Below are positions 1 through 8,506 of a stretch of 64,000 nt of DNA, in pieces. Made by a program: the position numbers and the translations under genes. The stretch's first letter is position 1, and every line of letters begins with the position of its first letter. This stretch comes from JABWCE01 sp964617955 (lineage in GTDB: Bacteria > Bacteroidota > Bacteroidia > NS11-12g > UBA9320), in the NCBI GenBank assembly GCA_964617955.1, contig CAZTXB010000010.1, forward strand, positions 54,359 through 118,358. Reading direction: 5' to 3'. Under the pieces are notes generated by a model, which was not told the DNA's origin, searched no databases, and saw nothing but the letters and a program-made list of their open reading frames with translations.

Positions 1-1932
1 GGTGGTTCCCGGCCTTCCGAGGTTAGACCCCCATCCCGACAGGTAAATATTTCCGCACGAATCTACCAAAAACGCTGATGGCGAGAGTTCCGGCACATGT
101 GGTCTTGCGCCGAATACGGTTTGTCTTTTCACCTGACTCAGAGAGTTGTCGGCGATAAAAATAAATTGGCCGGTTTTTGCTTTGTTGCTGTAGGCTCCAT
201 TAGAGGCTACAATTTCGCCAGTGGTTTGCCCCGTTCCATAAACATTACCCAATTTATCGATTTCTAAAAAATAAATCTGATCGTATGTTGATGTTCCGTA
301 GTAAGTGGCCCTGGTAAGCGCAAACGTTTGTTGGTCGAAAGAAGCCATAAAACCATCGGTCCCTCCGTTTCTGTTTTTGTTAATCGCCGAGGTATGGGTA
401 GGTAAATTATCGCTTTGTGTTCCTCCGGCTACAAAAATATTTTCATCCTTATCGAACTCCAAGCTGTAAATCCCATCGCTGGCATTGCCTCCAAAATAGG
501 TGGCCCATAGCAATTGATCTAAATTTTTTGAAAACTTCAGACAGAGACCGTCGGCCGTTCCGCCAAGTGTTGATTGAAAGGCGTTTTTTAAAGGAATGTC
601 CTTTGAGTTGGTAGTGCTTACCACATAAATATTGTCGCCTTTGTCGGTAAGCACCTCTCCTCTGAAATCATCGGCGTAGTTGTATTTTAGGTCCTTATCG
701 GTAAGACCATCATGGCTGCTTCCGCCAAAAAAGGTGGAGGCCAAAAGTTGGTCGCCCCATTTCGATAATTTAAACACCACGATATCGGTCAATGTATCGC
801 TGCTGGAATAGCTGTTGTGGGTGGTGTCAAAGGCATTTGGGGTGACCGGAAAATTCTTCGAATAGGAAGTGCCGAAAACCACCAGCTCCGAATCTCTGTT
901 CACCACCATGCTGTGGGGGTAATCATCGTCGGCTCCTCCAACATAGGTGGCATAGATTAAATTTTTACCTGACGAATCGTACTTGGATATAGTAATGTCA
1001 GATGGCAGGTTTACCGGATCTCTGCCTAAACCCCCGGCCCAGTTTATTTGAAACGCACCGGTACTTACTGGATACTCGCCTTGGGAGTTATCTGTTGCCC
1101 CACCGGCATATAAATTTCCTCTGGAATCGTAAGTGGCTGTAAAACCAAAATTATCCCCTCTCGATCCTGAATAGGTTGAGAAAACGAGAATGGGGTCGAT
1201 CACCAGTTCATATTCGGGGTTGTAACCATTGTGAAATTGGTAGGATATGATATTTCCATCTAGACGGTAAACACAAGAGATTCCTTTAGGATGCAATTCT
1301 TTGCGATCGTTGCTGTTTTGCCACACCAGTAAATTCTGATCCGAGACAATGCCGATGGCTGTTTTGAGCAAAAGCGAATTATTTTTCACTTCTATGGAAT
1401 CCAGCCCTTGAAGCTTTATGCGAATTAAGTCCGGATTCGCCCCAGGACTCACAAGCCACTCGTACTTTATTTGTCCAAATTTAGAAAATACCCTGAGTTT
1501 AATGCCCGGGTAGATGTTTTCATACACCACTTCTGAAAATAAATTCACATTGGAGGCCCACTTCGATCGGTCGTTACCAAGAAAATAATTGTGTTTTTGA
1601 AAAAAGGGTTTAACACCAATGACCGCCGGATTGGCTTCTCCATTCAGAAAGACATATCTGAAGCTATGTCCATGAACCACTGGGTTTGTGGGTAAATTCT
1701 CTTTATGCAGATGTTGGTGCGAAGCCTGGTACTCCGATTCTTTAAAAAGCTTAAAGGTTATGGCATTTTTTTCTAAGAAAACATAACCGCAATTTACCTG
1801 TACCCTGTACAGTACCTGTTTCTCAAATTGCCCCTTGTTTTCTACAAACTGTAAATCATCCTCCGTTTGGGCCATGCACAGCATGGGGCTGATGAAAAAA
1901 ATGAAAACACAATATTTGAAAAAATTCCTCAA
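1..1932 (-). CDS. SBBP beta-propeller surface protein, C-terminus off the window
   Basis: The reverse strand is open from a TTG at 1932 to base 1 (644 codons, no stop). The product begins with a basic stretch and hydrophobic signal peptide ending in MLCMAQ. It continues with the region usual in large Bacteroidota surface proteins (FVENKGQF, VVYENIYPGIKLR, VIDPILVFSTYSG) and then repeated blades of the type YATYVGG...D and GNIYVVSTT. Such proteins are exported and often carry a type IX sorting domain, which would lie outside the window. No ATG precedes the signal peptide in this frame; an in-frame TAG lies upstream. A TAACTTTG -7 box just upstream supports the TTG start. Secretion or gliding role is inferred from family only. 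Confidence 0.8.
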   Translation of the reverse strand, partial: MRNFFKYCVFIFFISPMLCMAQTEDDLQFVENKGQFEKQVLYRVQVNCGYVFLEKNAITFKLFKESEYQASHQHLHKENLPTNPVVHGHSFRYVFLNGEANPAVIGVKPFFQKHNYFLGNDRSKWASNVNLFSEVVYENIYPGIKLRVFSKFGQIKYEWLVSPGANPDLIRIKLQGLDSIEVKNNSLLLKTAIGIVSDQNLLVWQNSNDRKELHPKGISCVYRLDGNIISYQFHNGYNPEYELVIDPILVFSTYSGSRGDNFGFTATYDSRGNLYAGGATDNSQGEYPVSTGAFQINWAGGLGRDPVNLPSDITISKYDSSGKNLIYATYVGGADDDYPHSMVVNRDSELVVFGTSYSKNFPVTPNAFDTTHNSYSSSDTLTDIVVFKLSKWGDQLLASTFFGGSSHDGLTDKDLKYNYADDFRGEVLTDKGDNIYVVSTTNSKDIPLKNAFQSTLGGTADGLCLKFSKNLDQLLWATYFGGNASDGIYSLEFDKDENIFVAGGTQSDNLPTHTSAINKNRNGGTDGFMASFDQQTFALTRATYYGTSTYDQIYFLEIDKLGNVYGTGQTTGEIVASNGAYSNKAKTGQFIFIADNSLSQVKRQTVFGARPHVPELSPSAFLVDSCGNIYLSGWGSNLGRPGTT

Positions 1933-1946
1933 CAGCGATTTAATAT

Positions 1947-1979
1947 CAAAGTTACGACAATACCCTTGAATTAGACAAG
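1947..1979 (-). promoter_or_regulatory. Bacteroidota-type promoter of the SBBP protein gene
   Basis: On the reverse strand CTTG (1979-1976) and TAACTTTG (1954-1947) are separated by 21 bp, matching the -33/-7 pattern of the Bacteroidota primary sigma factor. The TTG start at 1932 would give a leader of only about 10 nt. Confidence 0.5.
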
Positions 1980-2024
1980 ATGGCTACCAAAAGTGTTGCA
2001 TTGAAAGGAGATAAACCGTACCTA

Positions 2025-2260
2025 GGGCCTGCTGAAAAACACTTAAAGGCTTGATATGATGAGGTTCATTAAAAATTTTATTGCTTTTAATGCACGATAA
2101 AATTAGTGAACCATGAAAATATCGTGCATCGAATGCCTTCAGAAAGACGTTAGTTCATTGCACGTCCCTTACTTCGTCGGCTTCGGCTCGAGGTACGGCA
2201 AAGTACATCTTCGCCTTGCCTCCTTGTAATGAACGCACACTGAACTTTTTCAGCAAGCCC
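2025..2260 (-). mobile_element. 236-bp MITE-like element, copy 1
   Basis: The element has imperfect terminal inverted repeats, GGGCCTGCTGAAAAA at 2025 and TTTTTCAGCAAGCCC ending at 2260, and is flanked by TACCTA on both sides (2019-2024 and 2261-2266), a likely target duplication. It has no coding capacity. A second copy of exactly the same length, about 94 per cent identical by eye, lies in inverted orientation at 21439-21674. Inside there is an internal palindrome around ATCGTGCAT/ATGCACGAT. Such elements are moved in trans by a transposase with matching ends, none of which is in the window. Confidence 0.8.
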
Positions 2261-2360
2261 TACCTACCAAAAAACCACAAAAGGAGGGTTATTTGCAGAT
2301 TCAAAAAGCGCTTCTATGACGTGAAGTAGAGCCTGTTAACAATGCGTTGTTTAGCACACC

Positions 2361-3077
2361 TTATTTTTCACAACATTTTACATGCCCCTGATCATGACTT
2401 GGCGACAGGTAAGGAATGCCGAGATTAAGCCCTCTTAAAATGAGCAAAAGCGAAACGCCCAACACGAGGAAAGGGGTGACTTGGTTAAACCTTTGTCTGA
2501 CATTAAATGAAATAAATTTACCAAAAACCATGGTACCTGCCATGGCGGGAAGCGTTCCCAAACCAAAGGCGAACATGAGAAGGGCGCCTTGCCATACACC
2601 TCCGGTGGCAAAGGAGGCAGCAATGGCCACATACACCAGTCCGCAGGGCAACAATCCATTTAAGAGACCGATATAAAAATAACTTCCTGTTTTTTTTTCC
2701 GACCGTAAGTAAGTAGATAGCTTGTCCTTTAGTTTGTTGGCAAAGCCCGACCATGGTTTTGACAAATGGTTGCTGTATTTACTTCCAAATAAAACGAGAA
2801 GGATGAGGACCCCGGACAAAATTGATAGCCACTGCTGAAGCTTGAACAAAGCGAAACTTTTCCCCAGCAAACCAAAAATTACGCCCAAAACGGTATAGGT
2901 TAAGGCCCGACCTAAGTTGTAAAGAAGTATTGCATTCCCTCTGTTAAAGCCTGTAAGATTGTGGATGGGCAAAGAGAGTGCAAGAGGACCACACATACCC
3001 ACACAATGAAAACCCCCAATGATACCAATGGAAAGCCCAGAAATAACCAGCACTAAAAATTCACTCAACGAACCCAT
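2361..3077 (-). CDS. TauE/SafE-family membrane protein of the cbb3 operon
   Basis: A 238-residue polytopic membrane protein with about six membrane segments. It has the paired motifs GGFHCVGMCGPLALS near residue 20 and NGLLPCGLVYVA near residue 140, which in the sulfite exporter TauE/SafE (DsbD/UreH-like) family place conserved Cys and Pro residues in the membrane. The C-terminus ends in a Cys/His stretch (HDQGHVKCCEK) that could bind metal. It is the last gene of the oxidase operon and overlaps ccoH by 13 bp. Homologues commonly accompany ccoGHIS and are thought to help copper handling or cytochrome maturation; the exact substrate is unknown. Confidence 0.75.
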   Translation of the reverse strand: MGSLSEFLVLVISGLSIGIIGGFHCVGMCGPLALSLPIHNLTGFNRGNAILLYNLGRALTYTVLGVIFGLLGKSFALFKLQQWLSILSGVLILLVLFGSKYSNHLSKPWSGFANKLKDKLSTYLRSEKKTGSYFYIGLLNGLLPCGLVYVAIAASFATGGVWQGALLMFAFGLGTLPAMAGTMVFGKFISFNVRQRFNQVTPFLVLGVSLLLILRGLNLGIPYLSPSHDQGHVKCCEK

Positions 3078-3502
3078 AGCTTTTGTTCCCTGTAATAGGC
3101 TTTATTTTGGCTCTTCCACCACACTCTCGCCAAATACAATCCGGTTGAAACTGTTGAATTTTCAATTTTAAAGTTCCCGTCTTGAGCGGGAGTAAACATC
3201 AGGGTGGTGTCCTGTTTTTGATTTTCAATTTTTAAAAACTCAAGGCGCCCCTCCTCAAAATTTTCAATCAGGGAAAGGGGTATGCTCAGAACCAAACCTT
3301 CGTCAGTTTGTTTGATCAAGGCCGCTTTCTCGACCGAATTTAGGTTATGCGATGCATCAATCAATGACTGATATTTTAATTCTTTATCGTAATAATTGCT
3401 GTCAATCAACTCATTGCTTTGGTTTAGCGCAACGGCAACCATGCCCAGCATCATGATGATAAAGGCTGTAATGACGAAAGTTATTTTGTGTCCCCAGTTC
3501 AT
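3065..3502 (-). CDS. ccoH: CcoH/FixH-like cbb3 oxidase assembly protein
   Basis: A 145-residue protein with one N-terminal membrane segment (residues about 8-28) followed by a periplasmic domain, the layout of FixH/CcoH. Near residue 36 it carries the SNYYDKELKYQ signature typical of the family (NNYYeke...Y), and it has a beta-rich C-terminus ending in YREQKLWVR. CcoH stabilises the CcoNO(P) assembly. It lies 5 bp after ccoG and overlaps the TauE/SafE gene. Confidence 0.85.
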   Translation of the reverse strand: MNWGHKITFVITAFIIMMLGMVAVALNQSNELIDSNYYDKELKYQSLIDASHNLNSVEKAALIKQTDEGLVLSIPLSLIENFEEGRLEFLKIENQKQDTTLMFTPAQDGNFKIENSTVSTGLYLARVWWKSQNKAYYREQKLWVR

Positions 3503-3507
3503 GCGTT

Positions 3508-4920
3508 CTAACTCTTTTGAATAAAAGGCCCTAAAAATTTGGTGTTCACTGTTTGTATTTTATGTCCGCTTTTGTAAATGCCAATTTTAATTTTTGTACT
3601 GCGTTTAGGTATTTTATCTTTGGGTATTTCAAGAAAAAAAGCAAATTCATTAATTGCTTCCTTTTTGAGTTTAAATTGTGTTACCCCAACAGGTTTAATT
3701 TGGCCTTTTATATCCTCCAATTTGAGGGTAACTGTGAATTCATCATGGGTTTTATTGAGTATTTTGGCTTCAAATAAGTTACTTATTCCACCTCCGGGCA
3801 CTTCCTGATAGAGTTGGCCCTTTATGCGTGAAATATAGGTGTCCACCGATTTGCGACTCGCAATGAGAATTCCCATGAAGCCAATCAATAGGATGAGGAG
3901 CGCCGTGTAGGCTTTCATTCGGCCATTGAAATGGAATTTTTTGCCGGTACTGATTTCATTTTCCGAAGCATAACGAATCAAGCCGGTATCAAAATTTATA
4001 GATTTCATTACGGCGTTACAGGCATCGATGCAGGCAGCACAACTAATACATTCCATTTGCAGGCCATTTCTAATATCAATTCCTGTGGGACAAACCAGCA
4101 CACACTTATTACAGCCAATGCAATCACCCTCTACCCTTTCAGCGTTCTTTTTCAATTTACCCCTTGGCTCTCCCCTTGTATAGTCATAGGCAATTTGCAT
4201 GGTATCCTTGTCAAACATCACGCCTTGCAGGCGACCATATGGGCATATTGTAGTGCAAACTATTTCTCTTACAAAGGCAAAAACCCCATAAAACAAGAAG
4301 GTGAAAACCAGGAGCCCACTGAGCAATCCTAAATGCTCGGTTATGGGTTCATGAATGATTTTTCCAATCCGATCCACTCCAAGTATATAGGATAAAAAGG
4401 TAATGGCAATGGCAAAAGAAAAGATCAGGAATAAACTGTGTTTTGCAGTTTTTTTCAGAATCTTTTCTGTTATGTCACCAGATTCATTCAACTTTTTCTG
4501 TTGACCGGGGCTTCCTTCAATCATCCATTCTATGGCCCTGAAAACAAATTCCATAAAAACGGTTTGAGGACAGACCCAACCACAAAAGAGGCGACCAAAA
4601 ACCACGGTGAACAAAACGATGAACACAATAAAAGAAACCATACCAATGGCAAAAATGAAAAAGTCCTGAGGCCAAAAGATTTTAGAGAACAGAATGAACT
4701 TACTCTCCATGACATTGATCATTAAAAACGGGAGTCCATTGACTTTAATAAAGGGCATAATGAAAAATATGGCCAGGTAAAACCAGGCCACATATTTTCG
4801 GTAATTGTACCATTTACCCTCCGGTTTCAGTGCGTACACCCAGTTTCGTTTTCCTGAAACGTTTACCGTACTCACCCTGTCCCGAAAGGTTTCGGCGTGT
4901 AATAGATCTTCTTCCAGCAC
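3508..4920 (-). CDS. ccoG: CcoG/FixG-type ferredoxin-like cbb3 accessory protein
   Basis: A 470-residue integral membrane protein. It has an N-terminal soluble tail, several membrane spans with the motif GRLFCGWVCPQTVFMEF, and a cytoplasmic domain with two [4Fe-4S] Cys clusters: CIGCNKCVLVCPTGIDIRNG and CISCAACIDACNAVM (near residues 265-310). A C-terminal Ig-like domain follows one more membrane span. CcoG reduces copper for delivery to the CuB centre of cbb3 oxidase. It sits 1 bp after ccoP and 5 bp before ccoH in the oxidase operon. Confidence 0.95.
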   Translation of the reverse strand: MLEEDLLHAETFRDRVSTVNVSGKRNWVYALKPEGKWYNYRKYVAWFYLAIFFIMPFIKVNGLPFLMINVMESKFILFSKIFWPQDFFIFAIGMVSFIVFIVLFTVVFGRLFCGWVCPQTVFMEFVFRAIEWMIEGSPGQQKKLNESGDITEKILKKTAKHSLFLIFSFAIAITFLSYILGVDRIGKIIHEPITEHLGLLSGLLVFTFLFYGVFAFVREIVCTTICPYGRLQGVMFDKDTMQIAYDYTRGEPRGKLKKNAERVEGDCIGCNKCVLVCPTGIDIRNGLQMECISCAACIDACNAVMKSINFDTGLIRYASENEISTGKKFHFNGRMKAYTALLILLIGFMGILIASRKSVDTYISRIKGQLYQEVPGGGISNLFEAKILNKTHDEFTVTLKLEDIKGQIKPVGVTQFKLKKEAINEFAFFLEIPKDKIPKRSTKIKIGIYKSGHKIQTVNTKFLGPFIQKS

Positions 4921-4921
4921 T

Positions 4922-6037
4922 CTATTGGCTTGTATTTGTGTTGTTTGTCACAGGACTTTCCTCCTTGTACACTTCTCCCTGCGGTTCCTTAGCTCCGGGT
5001 GGTCGGCTTCCCTGGATTGATTTTATAAAACTTGTAATTTGGGCAATTTGCTTCGGCGAAAAATTATTTTGCCAGGCAATCATCCCCTTCTCGGGCCAAC
5101 CGTATTTGATGGATTTAAAAATATCTTGTAGCGAGCCCCCATGTACCCAATACTCGTCGGTTAAGTTTGGACCTACCCCTCCAGGCATGCTGCCCCCGCT
5201 GGCGCCGTGACATGCCGCGCAACTGTTTGAAAACAATTTTTTACCTGCTTCAATATCAGCGGCTGTGAGCATGGTTACATTATTTTCGTCAATACTTTCA
5301 GGTTTGTCGGCCAATTGCCTGCTTTTGGCTTTTTCGGCCTGAGCCATTTCTATAGTGTATTCCTCTATTTGGAGCAGGGCAGTTTTGCCGATGTGATAGC
5401 GGTAAAAATATACGATAGCAAATAAGATGGTTAATACAAACCCGGTGATAAACCAAGGGGGAGTGATGTTGTCGAGCTCTCTGATTCCATCGTAGTCATG
5501 GCCGGTATCCATGTTAGACTCTTCGGAAAGGGGTTTAAAATTATTTATTTTATCCCACCACCTCGCAAACCAATTTTTAGAAATATCGGGTGATTTATCA
5601 GGTAATACCTCTTCCTGAGCCTCCGGTTTTAACAATTGCAGGGTTATCACCGAAAAAAGCACGATTAAGAAAGTTTCCAAACCAATCACTCCAAAAATAA
5701 TCCATGAAAGCACTTCGCTCGAAATGTCTACAGCATTGAGGGTTTTAGCCTGCGACAAATGGCCGGTAATGAGAAAGACCAAAAGTACCCCTGCTTTTTT
5801 ACCCAAATTGCCTTTTTCTCCCTTGTTCTTGAAATGTTGTTTTAAAGCGAATAATAAAGCCTTGCCTGAGATATAGATTGGTATCAGTAATCCGAAAGCA
5901 ATAATTAATAATATCCAATTCAAATTTATGCTAAACAGTTTTGAATTGGCGCTTCCCGCATCCTGCGCCAAGGTGAGTATGGGCGAAAGGCCTGCGAGGC
6001 TAAACAAAATAAATTTTGAAATAATGTACTTTTTCAT
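4922..6037 (-). CDS. ccoP: cbb3 oxidase subunit III (CcoP), single-heme type
   Basis: A 371-residue c-type cytochrome subunit that passes electrons to CcoNO. A signal peptide (to about residue 24) and membrane segments near 40-65 and 110-135 precede the FixP-like N-terminal region (DYDGIRELDNITPPWF, residues 181-196), a further span at 197-212, and the cytochrome domain. There is only one heme site, CAACH at 273-277, with a candidate Met ligand in GMIAWQ near 315. Classical proteobacterial CcoP has two hemes, so this is the reduced form. It has an N-terminal extension of about 170 residues. Confidence 0.92.
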   Translation of the reverse strand: MKKYIISKFILFSLAGLSPILTLAQDAGSANSKLFSINLNWILLIIAFGLLIPIYISGKALLFALKQHFKNKGEKGNLGKKAGVLLVFLITGHLSQAKTLNAVDISSEVLSWIIFGVIGLETFLIVLFSVITLQLLKPEAQEEVLPDKSPDISKNWFARWWDKINNFKPLSEESNMDTGHDYDGIRELDNITPPWFITGFVLTILFAIVYFYRYHIGKTALLQIEEYTIEMAQAEKAKSRQLADKPESIDENNVTMLTAADIEAGKKLFSNSCAACHGASGGSMPGGVGPNLTDEYWVHGGSLQDIFKSIKYGWPEKGMIAWQNNFSPKQIAQITSFIKSIQGSRPPGAKEPQGEVYKEESPVTNNTNTSQ

Positions 6038-6048
6038 TGCTAAAAATA

Positions 6049-6210
6049 TTATTGGTCCAAAGGCAGTTTTTCAATCCTTTCGATGTCTTGTTTTTTGAGA
6101 CTAAAAATCCAAAAAGTGACCAGGGCAAAAAAGGTTACGAATAATATCAGAGAAATGACCGGATATATGCTCACCCCTATTATTTTTTCTAAATATGTCG
6201 AGAATTTCAT
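6049..6210 (-). CDS. ccoQ: CcoQ/FixQ-like small subunit
   Basis: A 53-residue product with one hydrophobic span (VSIYPVISLILFVTFFALVT) and a charged C-terminal tail (LKKQDIERIEKLPLDQ). Size, single membrane anchor and position between ccoNO and ccoP match CcoQ, which stabilises the cbb3 complex. Start is ATG at 6210, 12 bp after the ccoNO stop; the stop is 11 bp before ccoP. Confidence 0.8.
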   Translation of the reverse strand: MKFSTYLEKIIGVSIYPVISLILFVTFFALVTFWIFSLKKQDIERIEKLPLDQ

Positions 6211-6222
6211 CTTAATATGGTT

Positions 6223-8346
6223 TTAATTTTTTGGTTCAAGTTTTATGTCCTTTCCAAGCCGTTGCAGATAAGCAATCACAGCTATGATTTCCTTGTCGCT
6301 GCTAATTTCCAATTTATTAGCCTTTAACCCCTGGGCTATCATAAGTGCCTGAGCTTCCAATTCTTTGTTTGCCTTGGCTTCATAATTGTCGGGGTAGGGT
6401 ACCCCCATTTTTCGCATTGCATAGATTTTGGAATTGGTGCTTGCCTTGTCAATTTCTTTTTCAAACAAGAAAGGATAGGAAGGCATAATGGAGCCGGGAG
6501 CCATGGAGCCCGGATCGAGCATGTGGTTAAAATGCCATGCATCGCCATACTTTCCTCCGATTCGGGCCAAATCAGGACCGGTTCGCTTGCTTCCCCATTG
6601 GAAGGGATGGTCGTAAACAAATTCGCCCGCCTTGGAGTATTCGCCATATCGGGTTACTTCATATCGAAATGGCCTGATCATTTGAGAATGGCAATTGTAG
6701 CAACCTTCTCTGATATAAATGTCGCGACCTTGCAATTCCAAAGGCGTATAAGGTTTTACAGAGGCGATGCTTGGAATATTTTCTTTTACCAAAAACGTGG
6801 GTATCAATTCGATGAGGCCGCCAATCCCCACAACAATTAAACTCAACACCAACAACAAGATGGGCTTGCGCTCAATAAAGCTATGCCAAATTGAATTGGC
6901 CGGCGCAGTATACGCTTTGATAAGTGGGGCTGCTTCTGCCTCCTCTTTCGCCAGGAATTTACCCATTTTGGCTGTTTTGACTAAATTGTAAATCATGATA
7001 ATAACCCCGGTGAGAAAGATCGTTCCCCCTACTGCACGCATGGTATAAAACGGAATGATGGTTTGCACCACATCAATAAACTGGTATTGCAATTGTCCTT
7101 CGGGAGTGAAAGACTTCATCATAAAGTAGGACCTGAATGCACTCCAATACATTGGAATGGCATAGAGTAAAATACCCAAAGTGCCAATCCAGAAATGAGT
7201 GGATGCTAATTTTTGTGAATAGAGTTTGGTGCTAAATAGTTTTGGAATGAGCCAATACATCATTCCGAAGGTTAAAAAACCATTCCATCCTAAAGCGCCA
7301 ATATGAACGTGTGCTACGGTCCAATCGCTGTAGTGTGATATGGCGTTAACGCTTTTTAATGAAAGCATGGGTCCTTCGAAGGTGCTCATACCATAACACG
7401 TAACGGCAACTACAAAAAATTTCAAAACAGGGTCTTCCCTTACCTTATCCCAGGCTCCGCGAAGCGTAAATAGCCCGTTAAGCATACCTCCCCAACTTGG
7501 CAGTATGAGCATAATTGAAAACGCTGTACCAAGCGACTGGGCCCAATCGGGCAAAGCAGTATACAGCAGGTGGTGCGGACCTGCCCAGATGTAAAGGAAT
7601 ATTAAACTCCAAAAGTGAACAATGCTCAAGCGATAGGAGTATACCGGTCGGTTGGCTGCCTTTGGCAAAAAATAATACATCAGTCCCAGGTAAGGGGTCG
7701 TTAAAAAGAAGGCGACGGCATTATGGCCATACCACCATTGTACCAAGGCATCCTGAACCCCGGCATACCAGGAGTAACTTTTCATATACGAAACCGGCAG
7801 CTCAAACGAATTGACCAAATGCAGCATGGCAACGGTTACCCAGGAGGCGATAAAGAACCACACCGCCACGTAGAGATGCCTTTCTCTTCGGGTTAAAATG
7901 GTACCAAACATATTGATTCCAAAAATCACCCATATGATGGTGATTAATATATCAATTGGCCATTCCAACTCCGCATACTCCTTGCCGGTGGTAAAACCCA
8001 TGAGCAGGGATACGGCGGCACAGACGATAATAAATTGCCAGCCCCAAAAATGAATCGATCCCAGCATTTTGCTCCACATCGGCGTTTTTAACAAGCGTGG
8101 AACGGCATAGTAAATGCCTGTAAAAATACCATTGCCTACAAATGCAAAAATCACCGCATTGGTGTGAACCGGGCGAAGTCTTCCAAACGATAAATGAGGA
8201 AAATACTCGCTAAAATTAAGAACAGGAAACGACAACTGGAAGGCTGCAATAACCCCCAGAAGCATTCCTACGGCTCCCCAAAAAATACACGCTATGGCGA
8301 AATACTTCGGGAGCTTGTTGTCGTAGTAAAACTTTTCTAAACCCAT
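6223..8346 (-). CDS. ccoNO: cbb3 oxidase subunits I and II fused (CcoN-CcoO)
   Basis: A 707-residue fusion. Residues 1 to about 460 are CcoN, the catalytic heme-copper subunit. Visible ligands are H61 (RPVHTNA, low-spin heme), H208 (WWYGHNAVAFF, CuB), H258/H259 (GPHHLLYT, CuB) and H346/H348 (AHVHIGALGW, hemes). After a linker and a membrane span (about 495-515) residues 540-707 are CcoO, with heme c site CYNCH at 549-553 and the downstream IRPFR and GPDLARIGGKY motifs. The enzyme is a high-affinity terminal oxidase in the cytoplasmic membrane. The N-O fusion is usual in Bacteroidota. Confidence 0.96.
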   Translation of the reverse strand: MGLEKFYYDNKLPKYFAIACIFWGAVGMLLGVIAAFQLSFPVLNFSEYFPHLSFGRLRPVHTNAVIFAFVGNGIFTGIYYAVPRLLKTPMWSKMLGSIHFWGWQFIIVCAAVSLLMGFTTGKEYAELEWPIDILITIIWVIFGINMFGTILTRRERHLYVAVWFFIASWVTVAMLHLVNSFELPVSYMKSYSWYAGVQDALVQWWYGHNAVAFFLTTPYLGLMYYFLPKAANRPVYSYRLSIVHFWSLIFLYIWAGPHHLLYTALPDWAQSLGTAFSIMLILPSWGGMLNGLFTLRGAWDKVREDPVLKFFVVAVTCYGMSTFEGPMLSLKSVNAISHYSDWTVAHVHIGALGWNGFLTFGMMYWLIPKLFSTKLYSQKLASTHFWIGTLGILLYAIPMYWSAFRSYFMMKSFTPEGQLQYQFIDVVQTIIPFYTMRAVGGTIFLTGVIIMIYNLVKTAKMGKFLAKEEAEAAPLIKAYTAPANSIWHSFIERKPILLLVLSLIVVGIGGLIELIPTFLVKENIPSIASVKPYTPLELQGRDIYIREGCYNCHSQMIRPFRYEVTRYGEYSKAGEFVYDHPFQWGSKRTGPDLARIGGKYGDAWHFNHMLDPGSMAPGSIMPSYPFLFEKEIDKASTNSKIYAMRKMGVPYPDNYEAKANKELEAQALMIAQGLKANKLEISSDKEIIAVIAYLQRLGKDIKLEPKN

Positions 8347-8352
8347 TTTTTA

Positions 8353-8505
8353 TTACTTTTTTAAATTTTTGTTTTCGAATAATATTCTCGTGGCAGGACT
8401 TTCATCATCGTCGAACTGACCATTTTTAACACTCCATATAAAGGCCAACAGAAACGCCGTCGCCACGCCCAGGCTAACCAAAAGAAGAATAATAATTACG
8501 CTCAT
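8353..8505 (-). CDS. ccoS: CcoS-type cbb3 oxidase assembly protein
   Basis: A 50-residue protein: a hydrophobic N-terminal span (IIILLLVSLGVATAFLLAFI) followed by WSVKNGQFDDDESPATRIL. The pattern W..k.GQfDD...PA.rIL is the CcoS hallmark. CcoS is needed for cofactor insertion into cbb3 oxidase. The ATG at 8505 starts 1 bp after the ccoI stop, and the stop is 6 bp before ccoNO. Confidence 0.9.
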   Translation of the reverse strand: MSVIIILLLVSLGVATAFLLAFIWSVKNGQFDDDESPATRILFENKNLKK

Positions 8506-8506
8506 G

